Below, in pieces: positions 15,493-20,781 of a stretch of DNA of 20,781 nt. The stretch is from NCBI GenBank assembly GCA_902469965.1, contig CABREP010000040.1, positions 1 through 20,781 of the forward strand. The letters run 5' to 3'. The position numbers and the translations under genes are program-made. The notes beneath the pieces were generated by a model. That model did not search any database. It was not told the DNA's origin and saw only the letters and a list, made by a program, of their open reading frames with translations. Source of the stretch: Egerieimonas sp900552095. GTDB lineage: Bacteria > Bacillota > Clostridia > Lachnospirales > Lachnospiraceae. Numbering within the stretch: the first letter of the stretch is position 1; every line of letters begins with the position of its first letter.

Positions 15493-16619
15493 TTTTCTTC
15501 TGCCGCTCCTTTTTCTTCTTCCCCAAATTCCTTCTCCGCTGCCTTCAGGGCTGCTGCGATCACCTTATCCATATCGTAATACTGATACATCCCCAGTCTT
15601 CCGCCAAAGATCACATTTTTTTCCTGTTCGGCCAGTTCCCGATAACGGGCAAAAAGCCGGTTGTTCCGCTCATCATTGATAGGATAGTAAGGCTCTTCTC
15701 CTCTGGTCCAGGTTCTTGGATACTCTCTGGTGATCACAGTGACCGGCTGCTTCCCGAAATTGAAATGTTTATGCTCAATAATCCGGGTATAGGGAACTTC
15801 CCGCTCCGTATAATTCACCACCGCGTTTCCCTGGTAATTCTCGCAGGCCAGACGCTCCTCTTCAAAGCGCAGAGACCGGTATTCCAGCACTCCCAGCCGG
15901 TACTGATAATACGCGTCGATCATTCCTGTAAAAACAGTTTTTTCCGCCAGATCAGGATTCTTTTCGATCAGCTTAAAATAATCCGTGTGCAGCCAGACTT
16001 CCGTTCCTTCCAGCATAGCCTCCACCATCTTTGTGTAGCCTTCTTCCGGAATTCCCTGATGGGGATCGTTAAAATAATTATTATCATAGACAAATCTCAG
16101 CGGGAGACGTTTGATAATAAATGCCGGAAGATCCCTGCAGTCTCTTCCCCACTGTTTTTCCGTATAACCTTTTACCAGCTTTTCGTACACATCCTTCCCC
16201 ACTAAAGAAAGTGCCTGTTCTTCCAGGTTGCGGGGTTCCGGCGGCAGATTCAGTTCCCGGATCTGACTCTGGATCTTTGCCTTTGCTTCCGCCGGTGTTT
16301 TCACCTTCCACATCCGGCTGAACGTATTCATATTGAATGGCATGTTATAGATTTCATCTTGGTACACAGCTACCGGGGAATTAATATAATGATTAAAATG
16401 GGCAAACTGATTTACGTAAGCCCAGACTTTCTCGTCGGAAGTGTGGAAAATGTGGGCGCCGTACTTGTGTACCTGGATCCCGTCTACTTCCTCCGTATAA
16501 ATATTTCCGGCCACATGATTTCTCTTATCAATGACCAGACATTTCTTTCCTCTCTTTTTTGCTTCGTGAGCAAAGACTGCCCCGAAAAGTCCCGCCCCTA
16601 CTATCAGATAATCGTACAT
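15489..16619 (-). CDS. glf: UDP-galactopyranose mutase
   Basis: Flavoenzyme that interconverts UDP-galactopyranose and UDP-galactofuranose, the donor for galactofuranose in surface polysaccharides. The 376-residue product starts with an FAD-binding Rossmann motif IVGAGLFGAVFAHEAKKRG and CLVIDKRNHVAGNIY. The family core follows: YGAHIFHTSDEKVW, GYTEKQWGRD, YDNNYFNDPHQGIP and, near the C-terminus, FGGRLGMYQYYDMDKVI. The tail is rich in Glu and Lys. The ATG at 16619 is 10 bases after truA, with TAGGAGAG overlapping the truA stop. Its presence indicates that the organism makes galactofuranose; the cpsBCD module in the next transcription unit fits that, but the transferases are not here. Confidence 0.97.
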   Translation of the reverse strand: MYDYLIVGAGLFGAVFAHEAKKRGKKCLVIDKRNHVAGNIYTEEVDGIQVHKYGAHIFHTSDEKVWAYVNQFAHFNHYINSPVAVYQDEIYNMPFNMNTFSRMWKVKTPAEAKAKIQSQIRELNLPPEPRNLEEQALSLVGKDVYEKLVKGYTEKQWGRDCRDLPAFIIKRLPLRFVYDNNYFNDPHQGIPEEGYTKMVEAMLEGTEVWLHTDYFKLIEKNPDLAEKTVFTGMIDAYYQYRLGVLEYRSLRFEEERLACENYQGNAVVNYTEREVPYTRIIEHKHFNFGKQPVTVITREYPRTWTRGEEPYYPINDERNNRLFARYRELAEQEKNVIFGGRLGMYQYYDMDKVIAAALKAAEKEFGEEEKGAAEEK

Positions 16620-16629
16620 CTTTTCTCTC

Positions 16630-17364
16630 CTAGTATCTCACTTCTTTTAAACACAGCCCACACGCCGGAGCGCAGGGGCCTGCCAGTTCCCTGTTCTTTC
16701 CTTCCAGGATCTCCCTCACATATTCCGGAGGATAGGCTCCCCGTCCGGCCTCCAGCAGTGTGCCGGTCAGGATCCTTACCATGTGATACAAAAAACCGTT
16801 TCCCGTAAAAATCAGCCGGATCTCCCCCGGATACTGCTCCACCTCAATGCTTCGGATCCGGCGCACCGTAGATTTCTTCATCCGCTTATTGGAACAGAAA
16901 CTCTTAAAATCATGCTCCCCCTCCAAAAAAGCGGCCGCCGCCTTCATCGCCCTGACATCCGGCTCATCCTCCACCGTCCAGATCTGACGACGCTCCAGGA
17001 CATGTTTGGCTCCGCCGGTTCCGATACGGTAGACATATACCTTTTCCCTGGCATTCAGGCGGCTGTGAAACCGATCCGGAACCCGGGCGATAGAAACTAC
17101 TTCGATATCCTCAGGCAGATACCTGTTCAGATACGCTTTGATCTCCTCATCCTCCAGGGCTGTGTGAAGATGAAAATTCGCCGTCTGCCCCATAGCATGA
17201 ACCCCTGCATCCGTCCGCCCTGCCCCGGAAAACTCCACCGGTTCTCCCGCCATCCGTTCCAGAACCTGCTCCAGCTTTCCCTGTATGGTATTTGCTGTAT
17301 TTCCCTGTTTCTGCCAGCCGTCATACCTGCTTCCGTCATACTGCAATACAATCCTGTAATTCAT
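16630..17364 (-). CDS. truA: tRNA pseudouridine synthase A
   Basis: Converts uridine to pseudouridine at positions 38-40 of the tRNA anticodon stem-loop. The 244-residue product has the catalytic Asp52 in GAGRTDAGVHAMGQ, the N-terminal RIVLQYDGSRYDGWQ, HDFKSFCS (about 145-152) and the C-terminal FLYHMVRILTGTLLEAGRG. Length is standard. I chose the ATG at 17364, with CAGGAGAGATT upstream, over a longer frame to 17439 that runs into the preceding terminator. It is first in an operon with glf and the DUF6553-type gene. Confidence 0.95.
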   Translation of the reverse strand: MNYRIVLQYDGSRYDGWQKQGNTANTIQGKLEQVLERMAGEPVEFSGAGRTDAGVHAMGQTANFHLHTALEDEEIKAYLNRYLPEDIEVVSIARVPDRFHSRLNAREKVYVYRIGTGGAKHVLERRQIWTVEDEPDVRAMKAAAAFLEGEHDFKSFCSNKRMKKSTVRRIRSIEVEQYPGEIRLIFTGNGFLYHMVRILTGTLLEAGRGAYPPEYVREILEGKNRELAGPCAPACGLCLKEVRY

Positions 17365-17409
17365 AATCTCTCCTGTATCTGTCTCCCTCTGAATATTTTC
17401 AGACTTTCT

Positions 17410-17440
17410 TCTATCATAACAAAAAAAGGACTGATGCACA
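17410..17440 (-). promoter_or_regulatory. Probable truA promoter overlapping the preceding terminator
   Basis: On the minus strand an extended -10 TGTTATGAT directly follows the terminator U-tract. A weak -35, TTGTGC, lies 17 bases upstream inside the terminator hairpin. The extended -10 carries most of the support. A short palindrome TCTGAA-TATT-TTCAGA (about 17389-17404) lies just downstream in the leader. Confidence 0.45.
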
Positions 17441-17462
17441 ACAGCTGACGCATCAATCCTTT
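17425..17462 (-). terminator. Terminator of the cps regulatory operon
   Basis: Arms 17425-17437 and 17450-17462 form a 13-base stem with one G-U pair and a 12-base loop, ending in seven T on the minus strand. It follows the SH3-protein gene stop by about 32 bases and separates that unit from truA. Confidence 0.87.
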
Positions 17463-17494
17463 CTCCTACGACTCTTTTTCCTGTATTCTGCAGT

Positions 17495-18199
17495 TTATCC
17501 GTTCAGAGATACCAGATCGCTTCTGATATAACCGAAGGCGCCGTCCACCGTCACCTTCACCCACTCTCCGCTGGTACCCTGCTTTTCCACAACGACACCC
17601 TTTTCCAGGCTGGCGATCACTTCAGACTCTGTGGTCGGGGCTTCCCTTACCCGGCCGGGCTCGATCAGAAGAAGTTCTGTTCCCGCCGGCGCTTCCAGCA
17701 CATCTGCCGTATGTTCCGGATTATAAGCGTCGGGATCTGTCTCCGGAGTGGGAGATACTTCCGGCGCCTCCGTCGGTATGGGAGATGCTTCCGGCGCCTC
17801 CGTCGGTGTGGGAGATGCTTCCGGTTCCTTTTCTTTTTCTCCGTCGGCCGCTCCGTTTCCTTCCACCGCATCGCTTATATATTCCACAGAGCGATACGCT
17901 TTCGTCACATTATTGCTCTTATCCATAGCAGCATAGATCACCTGGGCGGTGCTACCGTCATCGGAAGGAAGGACTTTCTCCACCAGAAGACTGTCCGAAA
18001 CATCCCCATCCCTGTCATCAATGGCCGTCACACCCTTCAGAAGCTCTTTCGTCTCCGCTCCTTCCCGATAGGAAATCTGCTCTGCCGGTACCTGGATCAC
18101 GGGTCCTTTCCTGTCCCTTCCCAGGTAGACAAACACACTGCTCCCGATTCCGGCAATACACAGAACAGCCAATATAACAGTAATTGCTCTTTTACTCAT
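17495..18199 (-). CDS. Membrane-anchored protein with DUF5011-like and bacterial SH3 domains
   Basis: Product of 234 residues, predicted to face outward from a single N-terminal membrane segment (about 5-26, after the basic MSKR). Residues 33-110 resemble a DUF5011/bacterial Ig-like module, with GVTAIDDRDGDVSD (56-69) and VIYAAMDKSNNVTKAYRSVEY (two parts, 87-107). A Pro/Thr/Glu linker follows (about 125-155), made of tandem EASPxPTEAP units. A C-terminal SH3b domain (about 172-232) includes GRVREAPTTESEVIASLEKG and GEWVKVTVDGAFGYIRSDLV, typical of cell-wall-binding or targeting domains. It lies 14 bases after cpsD in the same unit, with GAGGT upstream. A role at the cell wall tied to polysaccharide display is inferred from position and domains only. 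Confidence 0.8.
   Translation of the reverse strand: MSKRAITVILAVLCIAGIGSSVFVYLGRDRKGPVIQVPAEQISYREGAETKELLKGVTAIDDRDGDVSDSLLVEKVLPSDDGSTAQVIYAAMDKSNNVTKAYRSVEYISDAVEGNGAADGEKEKEPEASPTPTEAPEASPIPTEAPEVSPTPETDPDAYNPEHTADVLEAPAGTELLLIEPGRVREAPTTESEVIASLEKGVVVEKQGTSGEWVKVTVDGAFGYIRSDLVSLNG
17751..17825. repeat. 30-base tandem repeat encoding a Pro/Thr-rich linker
   Basis: Two full 30-base units (17751-17780 and 17781-17810) differ at two positions, followed by a half unit (17811-17825). They encode EASPxPTEAP decapeptides in the SH3 protein. Units keep the reading frame, so copy number could vary without loss of function. Confidence 0.85.
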
Positions 18200-18213
18200 T
18201 GTACTGCGCTACC

Positions 18214-18912
18214 TCACTCTTTGTCTTTTCCGTAATACTGGCCATAATATTTGCCGTAATACTTCCCGTAATAGCTGTTCCCGCTCATATCCACTTTATT
18301 CAGGATTACGCCAAGAATCTTGCATCCTGCCTTCTCCAGCTGAGTTTTCACGTCCTGTGCAAACTTGTAGCTGACTGTATTGAAAGAAATGATCAAAGCC
18401 GCTCCATCACACTCCTTTGCAATAACTGCACTGTCGATCACGCTCCCCAGCGGCGGCGTATCTACAATAATATAATCATACACTTCCCTCAGAGAAGCCA
18501 GAAGTTTTTTAAAATATCGGCCGCCCAGAAGCTCCGCCGGGTTAGGCGGAACCGGACCTGCAAAGATCATGTGCAGGTTGGGCACGTCTGTCATACAGAT
18601 CACATCTGCCAGCTGTGCCTGCCCGGAAAGCAGATGCACCAGACCTTTTACATTCTGATGGATGCGGAAACGTCCCAGAAGAACAGACTTTCTCAGATCC
18701 GCGTCAATGAACATGACCTTTTTCCCCGCCTCTGCGAGCGATGCGGCGAGCTGAACCGATACGCTTGATTTTCCTTCGCTGGGCGTACAGCTGGTCAGAG
18801 CGATCACTTTGATGTCCTGGCCGCAGAACTCAATGTTGGTCCGCAGCGTTTTATATGCCTCGCTGGTACGGTAATCCAGCTTCAGCATTTTAGAGATACT
18901 GATATTTATCAT
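18214..18912 (-). CDS. cpsD: CpsD-type bacterial tyrosine kinase
   Basis: Cytoplasmic BY-kinase of the CpsD/CapB family, which phosphorylates itself on a C-terminal tyrosine cluster and works with the CpsC membrane adaptor to control polysaccharide assembly. The product of 232 residues has Walker A SCTPSEGKSS (41-50), Walker A' MFIDADLRKS (67-76) and Walker B YIIVDTPP (147-154). The C-terminus is four units of YYG(K/Q) holding eight tyrosines (214-227), then KDKE. The ATG overlaps the cpsC stop by four bases (TCAT). Family length is normal. The gene symbol follows streptococcal naming; the target polysaccharide is not identified. Confidence 0.93.
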   Translation of the reverse strand: MINISISKMLKLDYRTSEAYKTLRTNIEFCGQDIKVIALTSCTPSEGKSSVSVQLAASLAEAGKKVMFIDADLRKSVLLGRFRIHQNVKGLVHLLSGQAQLADVICMTDVPNLHMIFAGPVPPNPAELLGGRYFKKLLASLREVYDYIIVDTPPLGSVIDSAVIAKECDGAALIISFNTVSYKFAQDVKTQLEKAGCKILGVILNKVDMSGNSYYGKYYGKYYGQYYGKDKE

Positions 18913-19658
18913 GCCTGCTTCCTACCTTTTCTTTTTCCTGTTTTTTTCATGGATTTCTTCCTGCCCTTCTCATCAACCACAGGAATTGTTCCCAGAATGC
19001 CGAGCTGCAGATATTTTTCCACATCTTCCTGGGTTTTGATCCGGTCGTCCATAACAAAAATCAGCACTACAGCTGCAACAGCCACAAATACGCCCACAAC
19101 TCCGCCGATAGCAAAGTTCTTAAACGCACTGGGACGGGCCGCCCTGTCCGGCAGGTTGGCTTCTTCCACCACCGTAACCTCATCCACCCGCATAACTTCC
19201 TGAATCTGTTCCGCCACTGCTCCGCGCAGCTGGTTGGCAATATTCTGCGCCATCCTGGGATTCTCATCTGTAACAGTGATGGCAAGAATCCGGGTATCTG
19301 CGGCATTTGCCACAGAGATCTTGCTGCACAGTTCTTCGTAAGTGTCCTCAAGTCCCAGTTCGGCGATGACACCCTCTACTACCGGCCGGCTCTTCACCAG
19401 TTCCATGTAGTCCTTTGTCAGCTGGCTTCCCAGCTGCACATCACTGTAAGTAATGGCACTGTCGGTCTGACTGTTCACCACATAGATTTTTGTGGTGGAA
19501 TCATATGTGGGGGTAATAAATAATTTTGTCCCCAGAAAAGCAACGCAGGCCAGCGCCACTCCCGCCAGGATAATGATCACGATCTTATCCCAAATCGCAG
19601 CGAATAACGCCCCCAGATCTATGGTCGCTTCCTCATTCACCTGTTCTCTGTTGTTCAT
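18909..19658 (-). CDS. cpsC: CpsC-type Wzz chain-length regulator and kinase adaptor
   Basis: Membrane protein of the Wzz/polysaccharide co-polymerase family that activates the CpsD kinase. The 249 residues contain a membrane helix near 23-44 (IVIIILAGVALACVAF), an outer loop with YDSTTKIYV, QLTKDYMEL and TDENPRMAQNIANQL, and a second helix near 175-200 (GGVVGVFVAVAAVVLIFVMD). The cytoplasmic tail is DRIKTQEDVEKYLQLGILGTIP followed by a very basic end. I chose the ATG at 19658, with GGGAGAAG 8 bases upstream; a GTG two codons earlier sits too close to the RBS. It lies between cpsB and cpsD, the standard order. Confidence 0.93.
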   Translation of the reverse strand: MNNREQVNEEATIDLGALFAAIWDKIVIIILAGVALACVAFLGTKLFITPTYDSTTKIYVVNSQTDSAITYSDVQLGSQLTKDYMELVKSRPVVEGVIAELGLEDTYEELCSKISVANAADTRILAITVTDENPRMAQNIANQLRGAVAEQIQEVMRVDEVTVVEEANLPDRAARPSAFKNFAIGGVVGVFVAVAAVVLIFVMDDRIKTQEDVEKYLQLGILGTIPVVDEKGRKKSMKKTGKRKGRKQA

Positions 19659-19679
19659 TTTCACTTCTCCCTTATTGTC

Positions 19680-20396
19680 TTACAAATCTTCTTTCTGCAG
19701 GATTTTCCATGCATTTCCGCCGCACAGTTCCTCAGCGCGGGCTTCCCCTATCTTCCGCTTCAGATAGGTATAACATTTCTTCATCTCCGGCGCTCTCTGC
19801 CGGATGCCATGGGCATCCGTCCCGATAAAATGTACCAGCTCGTATTTCAGCAGCTTTTTTACAAAACTTTTTCCGCTCCTTCCATTTCCGCCGGTCACCG
19901 TCTTTGCATTAACCTGCACATAGGCGCCCATATCCACCAGATCTTCCACCCTGCCGGGTTCCTCCAGAAGACATTCATACCGTTCCGCATGGGCGATGAT
20001 GGGCTGAAAACCGTTCATCTGAAATTCCCGCAGTGCTGCCTCGATCTCCTGATACGGCTTTCCTGTAGAAAATTCTGTCAGCACATACCGGGAATCTGCC
20101 ATGGAAAATGCCCTTCCTGACTGAAGCGCCTCCGCGCTCTCATGACTGTAGTAAATCTCATTTCCCAGATAAATCCGAAACTCTGGACTGATCCGGCGCG
20201 CTGCTTCCCGTGCCATCTCAAGACGCTCCTGCAGACATTCTGCAGTATTCTCAATATACCTGTGACGGTAATGAGGCGTGGCGATCATCGTATCAATGCC
20301 TTCCTCCCAGGCGATCTGAAGCATCCGCTTTGTCTCCTGAATATCCTGAGCACCGTCATCCACTCCGGGAAGAATATGACAATGAATATCTATCAC
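19680..20396 (-). CDS. cpsB: CpsB-type PHP-domain tyrosine-protein phosphatase
   Basis: Metal-dependent phosphatase of the PHP superfamily (CpsB/YwqE/CapC) that removes phosphate from the tyrosines of the CpsD kinase. Product of 238 residues with DIHCHILPGVDDGAQD (3-18; metal-binding HxH), IATPHYR (about 39-45), IIAHAERY and IGTDAHG, all metal-site motifs. I chose the GTG at 20396, with GGAAAGGAAGG about 10 bases upstream. The frame is open to a TTG at 20447, but that lies between the -35 and -10 boxes of the promoter, so it cannot be in the mRNA from it. It is the first gene of the unit, 21 bases ahead of cpsC. Confidence 0.93.
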   Translation of the reverse strand: MIDIHCHILPGVDDGAQDIQETKRMLQIAWEEGIDTMIATPHYRHRYIENTAECLQERLEMAREAARRISPEFRIYLGNEIYYSHESAEALQSGRAFSMADSRYVLTEFSTGKPYQEIEAALREFQMNGFQPIIAHAERYECLLEEPGRVEDLVDMGAYVQVNAKTVTGGNGRSGKSFVKKLLKYELVHFIGTDAHGIRQRAPEMKKCYTYLKRKIGEARAEELCGGNAWKILQKEDL

Positions 20397-20432
20397 TTCG
20401 CTCTTACCTTCCTTTCCTAAGCATACGAAATC

Positions 20433-20461
20433 AGTATACCTTTGCAAAAAATTTATGTCAA
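20433..20461 (-). promoter_or_regulatory. Near-consensus sigma-A promoter of the cps regulatory operon
   Basis: On the minus strand a perfect TTGACA (20456-20461), 17-base spacer and TATACT (20433-20438; five of six). It lies just 8 bases after the aminopeptidase stop. The start is near 20426, giving a leader of about 30 bases before the GTG of cpsB. The strength suggests constitutive transcription, unless an operator is hidden in the short leader. Confidence 0.8.
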
Positions 20462-20469
20462 TGGAAACT

Positions 20470-20781
20470 TCATCCGAATACCTGATTCAGCTCTTCCGTC
20501 CCCGGCAGCACAAACCGGCCGTCCCGGATCAGGTCGATCCCGGTGCCGTCCGGCCGCTCCACGCGGATCAGCGCCAGTTCCTCATAGGGGATCGTAATAT
20601 CGGTATGACAGCCGAAGTAAGCCTTCGACACATCCTCTCTCCTCTGCAGCGACACTTCATTATCCCGGGCGATCACTTCTTTTCCGTCCCGGTTATACAC
20701 AGGCGTATCCTCCGCCCAGCTGTAACAGGTATCCCCCAAAGCAAAATGAGGACCTGTCTTCTCTGCGATCAGGATTGGCAG
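20470..20781 (-). CDS. C-terminal end of an aminopeptidase (5' end outside window)
   Basis: The frame is open from the window edge, reading LPILIAEKTGPHFALGDTCY and continuing to a stop at 20470, for 103 codons. No start is needed within it. From memory, the ending with GDTCYSWAED, VYNRDGKEVIARDNE, AYFGCHTDITIPYEEL and FVLPGTEELNQ resembles the C-terminus of M29-type/leucyl aminopeptidases found in Clostridia, where a His-Thr-Asp motif near the end contributes to the metal site. The identity is moderate because only the tail is visible. No terminator follows before the cps promoter. Confidence 0.6.
   Translation of the reverse strand: MPILIAEKTGPHFALGDTCYSWAEDTPVYNRDGKEVIARDNEVSLQRREDVSKAYFGCHTDITIPYEELALIRVERPDGTGIDLIRDGRFVLPGTEELNQVFG

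Noticed and set aside
1..20781. CRISPR array, tRNA, rRNA, prophage or integrase
   Set aside because: No regularly spaced direct repeats, tRNA-like foldable stretches or phage genes were seen on either strand.

Overview
The window looks like chromosomal core DNA of a Gram-positive gut anaerobe of the class Clostridia, most likely a Lachnospiraceae member. This rests on the mix of proteins (DUF5662-, DUF6553- and DUF1292-type proteins, GufA-type ZIP transporter, CpsB/C/D phosphoregulatory module, FtsW), strong AGGAGG-type ribosome sites, sigma-A promoters and U-tract terminators. Genus cannot be fixed from sequence reading alone. Almost every gene lies on the minus strand. The exceptions are a GntR regulator (6236-6952) and a DUF1292 protein (14435-14800).

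Layout, from low to high coordinate. 1-4288: ftsW, gltX and a UvrD/PcrA-type helicase (cut by the left window edge) form one minus-strand unit with a promoter at 4357-4385. 4378-5193: Cof-type HAD phosphatase. 5344-6952: an aldo/keto reductase and a divergent GntR/UTRA regulator whose ATG start codons overlap. 7069-7845: ZIP metal transporter with a hairpin leader. 7973-8219: decayed remnant of a PD-(D/E)XK (Rpn-type) transposase/nuclease. 8386-11556: exonuclease III, a GlgX-like GH13 protein with a degenerate active site, and a DUF5662 protein, the last two overlapping by 4 bases. 11633-13096: short Orn/Lys/Arg-decarboxylase-type PLP enzyme. 13213-14274: ilvE with its own promoter and terminator. 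14435-14800: DUF1292 protein. 14872-17364: truA, glf and a DUF6553-type gene as an operon. 17495-20396: cpsB, cpsC, cpsD and a membrane-anchored SH3 protein, driven by a near-consensus promoter and ended by a strong terminator. 20470-20781: C-terminal end of an aminopeptidase.

Functionally, several genes bear on the cell envelope: FtsW for septal peptidoglycan, Glf for UDP-galactofuranose, and the CpsBCD tyrosine-phosphorylation module for surface polysaccharide. No glycosyltransferase, flippase or polymerase is present, so the polysaccharide itself must be made elsewhere. The other genes are housekeeping or metabolic.

I found no RNA genes, CRISPR array, phage or intact mobile element, and no stretch over 300 bases without a feature. 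No clearly new multi-gene system is visible. The most notable points are the catalytically degenerate GH13 protein coupled to a DUF5662 gene, the overlapping divergent start codons of the regulator/reductase pair, the internally deleted Rpn remnant, and the regular YYG(K/Q) tail of the BY-kinase.
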